A DNA stretch of 64,000 nucleotides. It comes from Chitinophaga filiformis (GTDB lineage: Bacteria; Bacteroidota; Bacteroidia; Chitinophagales; Chitinophagaceae). The position numbers and the translations under genes are program-made. The notes beneath the pieces were generated by a model. That model ran no database searches. It saw nothing but the letters and a program-made list of their open reading frames with translations, and was not told where the DNA came from. This document shows positions 16,422 to 26,161 of the stretch, in pieces. Within the stretch, counting starts at the first letter, position 1; the number at the start of each line of letters is the position of its first letter. The DNA lies in the NCBI RefSeq assembly GCF_023100805.1, contig NZ_CP095855.1, forward strand, positions 1,426,001 through 1,490,000, in the 5' to 3' direction.

Positions 16422-19238
16422 ATGGCTACTAAAGTGAAGAAAACGGAAACAATAACTGATGATCAGTCAGTTAGTACACAAGATCAGATTTTCATTAAAG
16501 GCGCTCGTGTTCATAACCTCAAAAATGTGAGCGTAGGCATCCCCCGGAGCAAGCTGGTAGTCGTGACGGGAGTATCCGGTTCGGGCAAGTCTTCACTGAC
16601 CATGGACACATTGTATGCTGAAGGACAACGCCGTTATGCGGAAAGTCTCAGCTCCTACGCCCGCCAGTTCCTCATGAGAATGAACAAACCTGATGTCGAC
16701 TATATCAAGGGCATCTGCCCGGCCATTGCCATCGAACAGAAGGTGATCACCCGTACGCCCCGGTCTACCGTAGGGTCCATGACGGAAATCTACGATTATC
16801 TCCGCCTGCTCTTTGCCCGTATTGGCAAAACATATTCCCCAATTTCCGGTCAGCTCGTGAAAAAACATGAAGTGAGCGACGTGGTGGATTTTATCAAAAA
16901 GCTGCCTTCCGGCTCCAAGATACAACTGCTGGTTACCTTTCGCCGTCACGCTAAACGTGATGTGAAGGAGGAATTGCAAATTCTCATGCAGAAAGGCTTC
17001 TCCCGCCTGTATGTGAAAGAGAAAGGTGCCGGTTCCCTGCTGCGCATCGAGGAACTGTTGGACGAAAAGAAACCTTCCTTACCAAAGGATGCATACCTGC
17101 TGGTAGACCGTCTGGTGGCGAAAGCGTTTGAAGAAGACGACCTGCACCGTATTGCAGATAGCGTGCAGACAGCGTTTTACGAGAGTGAAGGCGACTGCCT
17201 GGTAGAAGTGGATGGCGGAGAGCTGAAACACTTCTCCAACCGTTTTGAACTGGATGGTATGCAGTTCGAAGAGCCGGTTCCCAACCTGTTCTCCTTCAAT
17301 AACCCTTACGGGGCCTGCCCGGTTTGTGAGGGCTTCGGACAGGTGCTGGGCATTGACGCCGACCTGGTGATCCCTGACAAACGCCTGAGTGTATATGAAA
17401 ACGCCATCGCGCCCTGGAGAGGAGAGAAGATGGGCGAGTACAAGGAGGCGCTGATCAAAGCCGCCAGGAAGTTCAATTTCCCGATCCATAAGCCGATAGT
17501 TGACCTTACAGAGGAGCAATACCAGCTGCTGTGGACAGGCAATGAGCACTTCTACGGGCTGAATGAGTTCTTCAAGATGGTGGAGCAGAACCTCTATAAA
17601 GTGCAGTACCGTGTACTGCAATCCCGCTACCGTGGCCGTACTACCTGCCATGAGTGCGGAGGAGGCCGTCTGAGGAAAGAAGCCTTGTATATCAAGATAG
17701 GTGGCGCAAACATCGCCAACCTGGTGGATATGCCGGTAAGTAATCTCAATGAATGGTTCAAAAAACTGGAGCTGAGTGAATACGATCAGCAGGTGGCGAA
17801 AAGGATACTGGTGGAAATTGACCACCGTCTGAAAACCCTGCTGGACGTAGGGCTTGGTTATCTTACCCTCAACCGTGTAGCCAATACACTGAGTGGCGGA
17901 GAAAGCCAGCGTATACAGCTGACCCGCTCGCTGGGCAGTAACCTGACCAATTCGATGTATATCCTCGATGAACCGAGCATCGGTTTGCATGCACGCGACA
18001 CACATCGCCTGATCAACGTACTGAAGGAATTGCGTGACCTGGGCAACACCGTTGTGGTAGTGGAACATGATGAAATGATGATGGAAGAGGCGGATTACAT
18101 CATCGATATGGGACCGCTGGCCAGTCACCTGGGTGGTGAAGTGATCTTTGCCGGCAATTATCAGCAGATACTAAAAGACACGAAAAGCCTGACAGGAAAG
18201 TACCTGAGCGGACAGCTCCGCATAGAGCCGCCTGCCCGCACCCGCAAATGGAAGAAGGCGATTAGCCTCGAAGGCTGCCGTCAGCATAACCTGAAGAATA
18301 TTGATGTAGACTTCCCCTTACAGGTACTGACTGTGGTGAGCGGTGTGAGTGGTTCCGGTAAGACCACGCTGGTGAAACAGATACTCTACCCTGCTCTCAT
18401 GAAACTGAAGGGAGAGTTTGCAGAGCGTGTGGGACAACACCGCGCCCTTAAGGGAGCAGTGGATGATATTACCCAGATCGAGATGGTAGACCAGAACCCG
18501 ATCGGTAAGTCATCCCGTTCCAACCCGGTAACCTACATCAAGGCATACGACGAGATCCGTGACCTGTTTGCAAAGCAGCCCCTGAGTAAGATGCGCGGTT
18601 TCCAGCCAAAACATTTTTCCTTCAACGTAGACGGAGGTCGTTGTGATGCCTGTAAAGGAGAAGGGGAAGTGATCGTTGAAATGCAGTTCCTGGCAGATGT
18701 GCACCTGCAGTGTGAAAGCTGCGGTGGCAGACGTTTCAAGGATGAAGTACTGGAAGTTACCTATAAGAACAAGAATATCTACGATGTACTGGAAATGAGT
18801 GTGGAGGAATCCCTGGATTTCTTCAAGGAAGAAAAGGACGTCTGCAATAAGATCCGTCCGCTGAGCGATGTGGGCCTGGGTTATGTGAAACTGGGACAGA
18901 GCAGCGATACCCTGAGCGGTGGCGAGGCACAGCGTGTGAAGCTGGCTTCGTTCCTGGGTAAGGGAAAGGCACAGGGACATATCCTCTTCATCTTCGATGA
19001 ACCAACTACCGGTCTGCATTTCCATGATATCAAAAAGTTACTGGCCTCTTTCAATGCCCTTATTGAACAGGGACATACCGTACTGGTCATTGAGCACAAT
19101 ATTGACGTGATCCGTAGCGCTGACTGGGTGATAGACCTGGGGCCGGAAGGCGGCGCCGGTGGCGGACAGCTGCTGTATGCCGGATTGCCCGAAGGACTGA
19201 AGAACGTGAAGGAAAGTTATACCGGTAAATACCTTTAA
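16422..19238 (+). CDS. uvrA: Excinuclease ABC subunit A (atypical zinc module)
   Basis: 938 residues. UvrA is the damage-sensing ATPase of nucleotide excision repair. Two ABC ATPase modules are seen: Walker [10 protein letters not shown] (50-58) with [16 protein letters not shown], and GVSGSGKTT with [16 protein letters not shown]. The C-terminal zinc module is intact (C741, C744, C764, C767). The first zinc module is not: C299/C302 (GACPVCEG) remain, but the usual preceding CPxC pair is absent. The family's YCPxCG after the signature region is YSPISG (138-143). The UvrB-interaction region (about 145-250) is retained, unlike classical UvrA2. Bacteroidota often carry more than one uvrA; this is probably the divergent copy. 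Confidence 0.93.
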   Translation: MATKVKKTETITDDQSVSTQDQIFIKGARVHNLKNVSVGIPRSKLVVVTGVSGSGKSSLTMDTLYAEGQRRYAESLSSYARQFLMRMNKPDVDYIKGICPAIAIEQKVITRTPRSTVGSMTEIYDYLRLLFARIGKTYSPISGQLVKKHEVSDVVDFIKKLPSGSKIQLLVTFRRHAKRDVKEELQILMQKGFSRLYVKEKGAGSLLRIEELLDEKKPSLPKDAYLLVDRLVAKAFEEDDLHRIADSVQTAFYESEGDCLVEVDGGELKHFSNRFELDGMQFEEPVPNLFSFNNPYGACPVCEGFGQVLGIDADLVIPDKRLSVYENAIAPWRGEKMGEYKEALIKAARKFNFPIHKPIVDLTEEQYQLLWTGNEHFYGLNEFFKMVEQNLYKVQYRVLQSRYRGRTTCHECGGGRLRKEALYIKIGGANIANLVDMPVSNLNEWFKKLELSEYDQQVAKRILVEIDHRLKTLLDVGLGYLTLNRVANTLSGGESQRIQLTRSLGSNLTNSMYILDEPSIGLHARDTHRLINVLKELRDLGNTVVVVEHDEMMMEEADYIIDMGPLASHLGGEVIFAGNYQQILKDTKSLTGKYLSGQLRIEPPARTRKWKKAISLEGCRQHNLKNIDVDFPLQVLTVVSGVSGSGKTTLVKQILYPALMKLKGEFAERVGQHRALKGAVDDITQIEMVDQNPIGKSSRSNPVTYIKAYDEIRDLFAKQPLSKMRGFQPKHFSFNVDGGRCDACKGEGEVIVEMQFLADVHLQCESCGGRRFKDEVLEVTYKNKNIYDVLEMSVEESLDFFKEEKDVCNKIRPLSDVGLGYVKLGQSSDTLSGGEAQRVKLASFLGKGKAQGHILFIFDEPTTGLHFHDIKKLLASFNALIEQGHTVLVIEHNIDVIRSADWVIDLGPEGGAGGGQLLYAGLPEGLKNVKESYTGKYL

Positions 19239-19330
19239 GTGCCTGCTTCGTTAAGAAGCATCGGGAATGAAGAAGGATTAAATACAAACAGGGGCCTGGA
19301 GAGCATTTGAACATCACCAGGTATCCGGAT

Positions 19331-19379
19331 AAAAAAGAGGCTGTCTGCACTTCGTTTGAAGCAGACAGCCTCTTTTTAT
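19331..19379. terminator. Bidirectional terminator between uvrA and DUF4293 gene
   Basis: 15-bp perfect arms AAAGAGGCTGTCTGC (19334-19348) / GCAGACAGCCTCTTT (19361-19375), with A-run before and T-run after. Confidence 0.93.
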
Positions 19380-19400
19380 TTAATCTGTTTATGGGGATAA

Positions 19401-19841
19401 TTACCTCAGTCTGTCGAGTGATTTGATCAGTTTCTCATCTTTATAGATGCCTCTTGCAGCCATAAAGAGGAAGATCAGGATCAATATTGGCAGGAAGGCA
19501 CCGGGTAAATAAGAAGAATCAGAAATATGTTTACCTCCTTCCTGTAGTTTATTGGCTGTGCTCAACACTTCAAAATATTGCAGCGCAATAGATGCAATTG
19601 CCAGGAAAATGTTTAGTATGGTGAGCCGGAACTGTAGCTTACGGTTCTTGAACAGGAAGATGCAGAAGAGGGCCAGTGCTACGATCAGCATGTAAACTAC
19701 AAATACAATGAAACTGGACTGAGCCTTGAAATAACTTATGGTTCCGTCGCTTAGCGTGGCTTTCCAGATATTCATGAACCAGGTGCCTATGCCGGCCGCT
19801 GCTGCCAATAGAAGATAAAGACTTTGAATGCGTTGTATCAT
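19401..19841 (-). CDS. DUF4293 family membrane protein
   Basis: 146 residues with four predicted membrane helices (about 7-25, 45-65, 72-92, 110-127). The start MIQRIQSLYLLLAAAA is the conserved opening of the Bacteroidota-specific DUF4293 family. Function unknown. Short charged C-terminus (GIYKDEKLIKSLDRLR). It is divergent from the malic enzyme gene and convergent with uvrA. Confidence 0.88.
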   Translation of the reverse strand: MIQRIQSLYLLLAAAAGIGTWFMNIWKATLSDGTISYFKAQSSFIVFVVYMLIVALALFCIFLFKNRKLQFRLTILNIFLAIASIALQYFEVLSTANKLQEGGKHISDSSYLPGAFLPILILIFLFMAARGIYKDEKLIKSLDRLR

Positions 19842-19962
19842 GTTTGTCAGGGAGATTAATCGTCGTAAAAATAAGTAAATATTGTGAACCTACTCTTTTG
19901 TGCTAGTGCCTGTTCTTTTAATACTTCGTATATTGCACGCCCAAGAACAATCTTTTATTGAA

Positions 19963-22254
19963 ATGGCAAGAAAACAGAACAAGCAGGATGCATTGGATTA
20001 TCATGCATTGGGGCGGCCTGGAAAAATCGAAGTAATACCTACAAAGAACACCAAGACACAATGGGATCTTTCGCTGGCCTACTCTCCCGGAGTAGCTGAA
20101 CCTTGTAAGGAAATTCACAAAGACGTAGAGAATGTGTACAAATATACCGCCAAAGGTAACCTGGTAGCGGTGATCAGTAATGGTACAGCAGTTCTTGGCC
20201 TGGGAGATATCGGCCCTGAAGCCGGTAAACCTGTAATGGAAGGGAAAGCTGTATTGTTCAAGATATTCGCAGATATCGATGTGTTTGATATTGAGCTGAA
20301 TACAAAGAATGTAGACGAGTTTGTACAGGTTGTGAAAGCGATGGAACCAACTTTTGGGGGCATTAACCTGGAAGACATCAAAAGTCCGGAATGTTTCGAG
20401 ATCGAAGAACGTCTGAAGAAAGAACTGAAGATCCCTATCATGCACGATGACCAGCATGGTACGGCCATCATCTCCAGTGCGGCTTTGCTGAATGCCCTGG
20501 AACTGGTAAAAAAGAAGATCGATAAAGTTAATATCGTTGTAAATGGCGCCGGCGCAGCCGCTATGGCTTGCGTAAAGCTGTATGTAGCCCTGGGAGCCAA
20601 ACGCGAGAATATCATCATGTTTGACAAGGATGGCGTGATCAATGTTTCCCGCCCTAACCTGTCGGATATGCACAGGCAGTTTGCCACCAAATCCAAAGTG
20701 ACCGAGCTGGCAGAAGCATTGAAAGATGCAGATGTATTTGTGGGATTATCTGTCGGGAATGTAGTAACACCCAACATGATCAAGAGTATGGCAAAGAACC
20801 CGGTTGTATTCGCTATGGCGAATCCTGATCCGGAGATTGCCTATGATCTGGCCATTGCTTCCCGTCCGGATGTGATAATGGCTACCGGCCGTTCCGATCA
20901 TCCTAACCAGGTGAACAATGTATTGGGTTTCCCTTACATTTTCCGCGGAGCACTCGACGTACGCGCTACCCAGATTAACGAGGAAATGAAGCTGGCAGCG
21001 GTACATGCCCTGGCGGAACTGGCTAAGGAATCTGTGCCGGATATTGTGAACCTGGCTTACAATGAGAGAAATCTCTTCTTCGGACCAAGATATATCATTC
21101 CAAAACCGCTTGATCCCCGTTTGCTCAGCCATGTAGCACCCGCGGTGGCCCGTGCTGCTATGGATAGCGGGGTGGCTCAGCAGCCTATTACCGACTGGGA
21201 GGCATATATTGAAGTACTGAACAAACGCCTCGGACTGGACAACCAGCTGTTCCGCGTTATTGGTACAAAAGCCCGTCAGGACCCACGCAAGGTAGTATTT
21301 GCAGAAGCAGATAACCTGAAGGTGCTGAAAGCATCCCAGGTGGTGAGAGAGGAAGGGATTGCCTACCCGATCCTGTTGGGCAATGAACTGCGTATCCGCA
21401 ACCTGGCGGCTGAAAATGGCATTGAACTGGACGATACCGTGATCATCGATCCGAAGAGTGATGAAATGCACGATAAACGTCATAAGTTCGGAGAACTCTT
21501 CTTCAAAAAGCGCCAGCGCAAAGGTTTCAACCAATACGAAGCGAAGAAGGTAATGCGTGAGCGTAACTACTTTGGTTGTATGATGGTGGAAACGGGAGAG
21601 GCAGATGCGCTGATCTCCGGTCTGACGCGTAATTATCCTGATACGATCCGCCCTGCCCTGCAGGTGATAGGAACTGAAGATAATGCCAAGCGCGTTGCGG
21701 GTATGTATATCATCAATACCAAGAGGGGACCGTTGTTCCTGGGAGATACCACCGTGAACTTCAATCCCACAGCGGAAGAACTGGCAGAGATCACCATCCT
21801 GGTGGCCAATGAAGTAAGGCAGTTCAACATCACGCCACGTATTGCGATGGTATCTTACTCCAACTTCGGGTCCAGTCCAACCCCTGAAGCACAACTGGTG
21901 AGCAGGGCGCGTGAAATAGTAAAGCAGAAAGATCCTACCCTGATCGTAGATGGTGAGATCCAGGCTGCCATGGCCTTCAACCAGGAGATCCTGAAGGACA
22001 GCTATCCATTCAGTGAGCTGCTGGGACAGGAAGTGAACACCCTGATCTTCCCAAACCTTGCTGCAGGTAATATTGCATACAACCTCCTCCAGGAAGTAGC
22101 GGGTTTCGATGCTATCGGGCCGGTACTGCTGGGGATGAAGAAACCCGTGCACATCCTCCAGCTGGGCAGCACTGTACGTTCCATTGTGAACATGGTGAAT
22201 ATTGCCGTGGTGGATGCACAGCATAAATGTTGCGACGGGAAAAGTAAAAAATAA
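19963..22254 (+). CDS. maeB: NADP-dependent malic enzyme fused to a phosphotransacetylase-like domain
   Basis: 763 residues from ATG 19963, where the conserved ALDYHALGRPGKIEV block begins shortly after; an ATG at 19900 adds an unrelated leader. Residues 1-430 form the malic enzyme: SLAYSPGVAEPC, the NAD(P)-binding VNGAGAAAMAC segment, IMHDDQHGTAI and the conserved ATGRSDHPNQVNN. Residues 440-763 match the phosphate acetyltransferase fold, which in MaeB is a regulatory, usually non-catalytic module that senses acetyl-CoA. The enzyme decarboxylates malate to pyruvate and supplies NADPH. It is a single gene ending in a terminator. Confidence 0.95.
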   Translation: MARKQNKQDALDYHALGRPGKIEVIPTKNTKTQWDLSLAYSPGVAEPCKEIHKDVENVYKYTAKGNLVAVISNGTAVLGLGDIGPEAGKPVMEGKAVLFKIFADIDVFDIELNTKNVDEFVQVVKAMEPTFGGINLEDIKSPECFEIEERLKKELKIPIMHDDQHGTAIISSAALLNALELVKKKIDKVNIVVNGAGAAAMACVKLYVALGAKRENIIMFDKDGVINVSRPNLSDMHRQFATKSKVTELAEALKDADVFVGLSVGNVVTPNMIKSMAKNPVVFAMANPDPEIAYDLAIASRPDVIMATGRSDHPNQVNNVLGFPYIFRGALDVRATQINEEMKLAAVHALAELAKESVPDIVNLAYNERNLFFGPRYIIPKPLDPRLLSHVAPAVARAAMDSGVAQQPITDWEAYIEVLNKRLGLDNQLFRVIGTKARQDPRKVVFAEADNLKVLKASQVVREEGIAYPILLGNELRIRNLAAENGIELDDTVIIDPKSDEMHDKRHKFGELFFKKRQRKGFNQYEAKKVMRERNYFGCMMVETGEADALISGLTRNYPDTIRPALQVIGTEDNAKRVAGMYIINTKRGPLFLGDTTVNFNPTAEELAEITILVANEVRQFNITPRIAMVSYSNFGSSPTPEAQLVSRAREIVKQKDPTLIVDGEIQAAMAFNQEILKDSYPFSELLGQEVNTLIFPNLAAGNIAYNLLQEVAGFDAIGPVLLGMKKPVHILQLGSTVRSIVNMVNIAVVDAQHKCCDGKSKK

Positions 22255-22257
22255 ATG

Positions 22258-22338
22258 ATCAGGAATTAGGTATTCCGGACCTGGTATATGTGAATTGACG
22301 CAGTATCAGCTCGGGAATGCTTAATTCCTGATTTTTTT
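22258..22338 (+). terminator. Terminator of maeB
   Basis: ATCAGGAATTA (22258-22268) / TAATTCCTGAT (22322-22332) enclosing a 53-nt loop, followed by a T-run to 22338. It starts 4 nt after the stop. Confidence 0.75.
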
Positions 22339-22353
22339 GATTGATATTTGGGT

Positions 22354-23385
22354 ATGCAGCACATATCCAAGAAAAAGGCATTTTTCCCGCTGAACCCTGC
22401 ATTCAGGGGATATCTCAAACTGTATGAGAGAGAGGTAAGATTACCCGTGTCTTACGAGGAGTTGCGTTATTTTGATAACAGCATTCCGGTCTATGATAAA
22501 GCGGGTAAGGATACTTTATGGGAATCCGTATTTTATCCGCAGAGCATGTATCACCAGCTACAGGCCGGCCTGAAAAGGATTTACTCCATCCTGAAGGCTG
22601 GTGGTGATCAGACAGCAGAAGAGCACCTGGAGGTGGAACGTATCGATTACTGTACGTTCGGCAATTCCCACCCTTTCCGTATCAGGATCCGGAATACGTA
22701 CAATGATGTGTACGATTACTTCTATATCAAGATAGCAGATGCCTCCCGTATTTACGGGCTGGAACTGGAACACATACTGTCGCCCTACTGGATCAACTTT
22801 ATGATAGATGGCAATACGCTGGTGGAAGAGCATATTGCCGGTGTACCTGGCGATCAGTTTATACTACATTACCTGGACAGACCAGAGTTCAATCCGAAAC
22901 GTATAGCCAAAGAGTTTGTCAAATTCAATGAGCGTTGTTTTGTGCGTTTACTGGGAGATATGCGTTCCTATAATTTCATTTTTGACATTACCCAGGACTT
23001 TGATGATGTGCAATTCCGTATACGGGCCATCGATTTTGACCAGCAGTTCTATGAAGGGAAACGAACGCTGTATATGCCGCAGTTCTTCAAAGAGAACCGC
23101 GTCTTTGTGGAGCTGGCCATGAAGCACCTGAATGCGGAAGTAGTTAAGCAGTATCAGCAGGAAGAGCGTTCTGTAATAGCCCGGAGGATCAAAACGCAGC
23201 GGCACCGTATAAAAGACCTCAGGGATGTGATCATGACGGACCAGGTTTCTTTCCCTGAAAAAGTTTCCCAGCTGGGCCATGAGCTGGCAGAATATTATGA
23301 CGATCCTGTCTTTTCGCGTTGTAAAACAATGGGTGAGATCATAGAACGCAGTCTGAAGCGGTTGCTGGTGAGAAGTCTTAAATGA
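22354..23385 (+). CDS. Uncharacterised protein with protein-kinase-like fold motifs
   Basis: 343 residues from ATG 22354, soluble, no signal peptide. I do not recognise a named family, but kinase-like landmarks appear in the right order. K126 is in a beta-strand-like YFYIKIAD. E137/E139 are in the following helix (YGLELEH). A hinge-like NTLVEEHIAGVPGDQF follows. A catalytic-loop-like GDMRSYN has D202 and N207 spaced as in HxDxxxxN. A metal-loop-like AIDFD has D227/D229. This pattern is seen in APH/UbiB/HipA-type folds. The stop overlaps an ATG (ATGA) in the MlaE frame, so it is close-coupled to the lipid-transporter genes. Kinase activity is an inference only. Confidence 0.75.
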   Translation: MQHISKKKAFFPLNPAFRGYLKLYEREVRLPVSYEELRYFDNSIPVYDKAGKDTLWESVFYPQSMYHQLQAGLKRIYSILKAGGDQTAEEHLEVERIDYCTFGNSHPFRIRIRNTYNDVYDYFYIKIADASRIYGLELEHILSPYWINFMIDGNTLVEEHIAGVPGDQFILHYLDRPEFNPKRIAKEFVKFNERCFVRLLGDMRSYNFIFDITQDFDDVQFRIRAIDFDQQFYEGKRTLYMPQFFKENRVFVELAMKHLNAEVVKQYQQEERSVIARRIKTQRHRIKDLRDVIMTDQVSFPEKVSQLGHELAEYYDDPVFSRCKTMGEIIERSLKRLLVRSLK

Positions 23386-23426
23386 GTGGAAAAGGCCCGG
23401 GCTATGTAGTCCCGACTATTTTTCGC

Positions 23427-23434
23427 TATCTTTG
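23427..23434 (+). promoter_or_regulatory. Possible internal -7 box (TATCTTTG) before mlaE
   Basis: Exact TAnnTTTG match 7 nt before the ATG at 23442. It argues for that start and a possible separate promoter, though cotranscription with the upstream gene is also likely. Confidence 0.4.
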
Positions 23435-23441
23435 GCCAGTT

Positions 23442-24185
23442 ATGGAGTTTAGATTCTTTCATCATTTCGGAAGCTACCTGCTTATGCTTAAAGGCATGTT
23501 TTCCCGCCCGGAAAACATGAAAATGTTCTGGCGGGAGTTTATGCGGCAGTGTGTGGATATAGGCATCGGATCGTTTGGCATTGTATTTATCATTTCCTTA
23601 TTTATGGGAGGGGTGACCACCCTGCAGATCGCTTATCAGCTGGTCAGCCCACTTATTCCCAAGTCCACCATTGCGCAGGTAGTGAGGGACACCATTATCC
23701 TCGAATTTGCGCCTACACTGACCTGTATCGTACTGGCAGGGGTGGTAGGTTCCAAAATAGCTTCAGAACTGGGTAATATGCGTGTATCTGAACAGATAGA
23801 TGCGCAGGAGATCATGGGTATCAATACAAAAGGATACCTGATCATGCCCAAAATACTGGCAGCAGTGATCATGATACCCTGCCTGATCTGTATTTCCGGC
23901 TTCCTGGGTATCTGGGGCGGGGAAAAAGCAGGTGAACTGGGAGGAATTCTATCTTCAGATCAATACTGGCAGGGGCTCAGGCAGGAATTCAGGGCGTATA
24001 ACATCTTTTTTGCCCTGTTCAAATCGTTCGTATTTGCTTTTATTATTGCCAGTGTTCCTTCTTATTATGGATATAATGTGGAAGGAGGCGCTTTAGAGAT
24101 CGGTAAAGCCAGTACCAGTGCAGTGGTGGTAACCTGTGTCCTGATATTGTTCATGGATTATCTGCTGGCGGCGCTATTGTTATAA
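23442..24185 (+). CDS. mlaE: MlaE-type ABC transporter permease
   Basis: 247 residues from ATG 23442 (MEFRFFHHFGSYLLML), matching the usual length and start of MlaE homologues. A longer frame begins at the ATG 23382 overlapping the preceding stop. It has about five membrane segments. Family motifs are GIGSFGIVFIISLFMGGVTTLQ, EFAPTLTCIVLAGVVGSKIASELG and GYNVEGGALEIGKASTSAVV. The complex moves phospholipids between inner and outer membranes with MlaF and an MCE-domain protein. The MCE subunit (mlaD) is not within view, so it must be elsewhere. Confidence 0.92.
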   Translation: MEFRFFHHFGSYLLMLKGMFSRPENMKMFWREFMRQCVDIGIGSFGIVFIISLFMGGVTTLQIAYQLVSPLIPKSTIAQVVRDTIILEFAPTLTCIVLAGVVGSKIASELGNMRVSEQIDAQEIMGINTKGYLIMPKILAAVIMIPCLICISGFLGIWGGEKAGELGGILSSDQYWQGLRQEFRAYNIFFALFKSFVFAFIIASVPSYYGYNVEGGALEIGKASTSAVVVTCVLILFMDYLLAALLL

Positions 24186-24257
24186 AAGCTCCATCCGTTG
24201 TAGCGGAAAGGATCAGTCCCGGTTTGCTAGCCCCGGATTTATAATTCGCAATTGTTT

Positions 24258-25061
24258 ATGATTGAATTGGTTAATATTAAGAAAGGCTTTGGAGATAAGA
24301 TCATTCTTCCGGATGTATCTGCTGTGATGGAGACCGGTAAAGTGAACCTGATCATTGGCAGCAGTGGCAGCGGAAAGACCGTAATGATGAAATGTATGGT
24401 GGGGCTGATGCAGGTCGATGCCGGTAAAGTGGTATACGATGGAAAGGATTTTACGGGCATGAACGACCATGAGAAGAAGGAGATCCGCCAGCAAATAGGC
24501 ATGCTTTTCCAGGGATCGGCCCTGTTTGATAGTATGACAGTGGAGCAGAATGTTATGTTCCCCCTGGATATGTTTGGCAAAGGTACTCTCCGGGAAAAGA
24601 AAACCCGTGTGATGGAGTGCCTGGAAAGGGTGAATCTGAAAGATGCAGCAAAAAAGTACCCGGCTGAGATCAGCGGGGGGATGAAAAAGAGGGTAGGGAT
24701 CGCCCGGGCTATTGTGCTGAACCCCAAGTACCTGTTCTGTGATGAGCCCAATTCCGGTCTGGACCCCCAGACTTCCCTGCTGATAGATAAGCTGATCAAA
24801 GATTTAACACTGGAGTATAATATTACCACTGTGATCAATACCCATGACATGAACACCGTAATGGAAAGTGGGGATCATATCGTGTATATGTACCAGGGAC
24901 GTAAGCAGTGGGAAGGAAGTAATAAAGACATCGTTTTCAGTAAAGATGAGAAACTGAATGACTTTATCTTCGCATCCGAGTTCCTCCGGGATGCAAAAGA
25001 AATGAGGCAGATGGAAATGTTCCAGGACCAGAGCTGGCGGAATAAGCTCAAAAAAGATTGA
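24258..25061 (+). CDS. mlaF: MlaF-type ABC transporter ATP-binding protein
   Basis: 267 residues from ATG 24258. Walker A GSSGSGKT (34-41), signature ISGGMKKRVGIARAI with the SGGM variant typical of MlaF, Walker B YLFCDEPNSGLDP, and H-loop NTHDMN. It energises the MlaE permease for lipid transport. It starts 72 nt after mlaE with no terminator in between, so they are probably one unit together with the kinase-like gene. Confidence 0.93.
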   Translation: MIELVNIKKGFGDKIILPDVSAVMETGKVNLIIGSSGSGKTVMMKCMVGLMQVDAGKVVYDGKDFTGMNDHEKKEIRQQIGMLFQGSALFDSMTVEQNVMFPLDMFGKGTLREKKTRVMECLERVNLKDAAKKYPAEISGGMKKRVGIARAIVLNPKYLFCDEPNSGLDPQTSLLIDKLIKDLTLEYNITTVINTHDMNTVMESGDHIVYMYQGRKQWEGSNKDIVFSKDEKLNDFIFASEFLRDAKEMRQMEMFQDQSWRNKLKKD

Positions 25062-25092
25062 TTTGGAATTTGGCATTAGGACTTTAATTTTG
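25062..25092 (+). promoter_or_regulatory. Predicted sucD promoter
   Basis: TTTG (25062-25065), 19 nt, then TAATTTTG (25085-25092): both boxes match the Bacteroidota consensus at the right spacing. It begins directly after the mlaF stop. Confidence 0.7.
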
Positions 25093-25125
25093 CCGATATC
25101 ATTATAAAACAATAAACCAAGCGCG

Positions 25126-26007
25126 ATGAGTGTTTTAGTTAATAAGCATAGCAAAGTGATTGTACAGGGCTTTACCGGTACAGAAGGCACATTCCATGCC
25201 ACACAGATGATAGAATATGGCACGCAGGTAGTAGGCGGCGTTACGCCGGGAAAAGGCGGCACCAAGCACCTGGATCGCCCGGTTTTCAACACGGTAGATG
25301 ATGCTGTAAAGGCTACCGGCGCTGATGTTTCTATCATTTTCGTTCCACCAGGATTCGCTGCAGACGCTATCATGGAAGCTGCTGAAGCCGGTATAGAACT
25401 GATCGTATGTATCACTGAGGGCATTCCCGTTCAGGATATGATCAGGGCTAAAAACTTCCTGGTTGGCCGTAAGAGCCGTCTGATCGGACCAAACTGCCCT
25501 GGTGTAATCACTGCTGAAGAAGCTAAAGTAGGCATCATGCCAGGTTTCATTTTCAAGAAAGGTAACATTGGTATCGTATCCAAATCCGGTACCTTAACAT
25601 ATGAGGCTGCAGATCAGGTAGTTAAGGCTGGTCTGGGTGTTTCTACAGCTATCGGTATCGGTGGAGACCCTATCATTGGTACCCCTACCAAAGATGCGGT
25701 TGAACTGCTGATGAACGACCCTGAAACTGTAGGTATCATCATGATAGGTGAGATCGGTGGTAGCATGGAAGCTGACGCTGCAAAATGGATCAAAGAACAC
25801 GGTACCAAGCCGGTAGTTGGTTTCATCGCGGGCCAGACTGCTCCTCCGGGCCGTCGTATGGGCCATGCCGGGGCTATCATCGGTGGCGCTGATGATACAG
25901 CAGCTGCAAAAATGAAGATCATGGCTGAATGTGGTGTGCACGTGGTAGAAAGCCCTGCTAACATTGGTAAGACAATGGCAGAGGTACTGAAAACCGTGAA
26001 AGCATAA
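25126..26007 (+). CDS. sucD: Succinate-CoA ligase (ADP-forming) subunit alpha
   Basis: 293 residues, standard length. TCA-cycle enzyme that couples succinyl-CoA to succinate conversion with nucleotide triphosphate formation. The CoA-binding [19 protein letters not shown] and [13 protein letters not shown] motifs are near the N-terminus. [11 protein letters not shown] is central, and the phosphorylated His247 is in GHAGAIIGG. The beta subunit sucC is not adjacent, which is common in Bacteroidota. It has its own predicted promoter and terminator. Confidence 0.97.
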   Translation: MSVLVNKHSKVIVQGFTGTEGTFHATQMIEYGTQVVGGVTPGKGGTKHLDRPVFNTVDDAVKATGADVSIIFVPPGFAADAIMEAAEAGIELIVCITEGIPVQDMIRAKNFLVGRKSRLIGPNCPGVITAEEAKVGIMPGFIFKKGNIGIVSKSGTLTYEAADQVVKAGLGVSTAIGIGGDPIIGTPTKDAVELLMNDPETVGIIMIGEIGGSMEADAAKWIKEHGTKPVVGFIAGQTAPPGRRMGHAGAIIGGADDTAAAKMKIMAECGVHVVESPANIGKTMAEVLKTVKA

Positions 26008-26034
26008 TAATCAGAAAGTTATGTAATATAATAT

Positions 26035-26070
26035 CCTCCCACGGGTGAAGCCGTCGGGAGGATTTTTTTT
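26035..26070 (+). terminator. Intrinsic terminator of sucD
   Basis: CCTCCC (26035-26040) / GGGAGG (26056-26061) with extra CGG/CCG pairing, then an eight-T run. Confidence 0.92.
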
Positions 26071-26161
26071 GTCCCCGAAGTTATTTTGTTGACTTTTATG
26101 CCAAAAACCCTGTGGAATGGAAGCTTTTTTCGCATCCTATTCCGGAGTAAAAGAATATCAA

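Noticed and set aside
17079..18128. 349-codon minus-strand open frame inside uvrA
   Set aside because: Antisense shadow of conserved UvrA sequence without any recognisable protein feature or promoter.
20746..22224. 492-codon open frame on the minus strand inside maeB
   Set aside because: It is antisense to a strongly conserved enzyme, rich in His, Gln and Arg, with no family features; it follows from codon bias of the sense gene.
22348..22353. TTG start for the kinase-like gene, two codons before the ATG
   Set aside because: An ATG follows within 6 nt and is the simpler choice.
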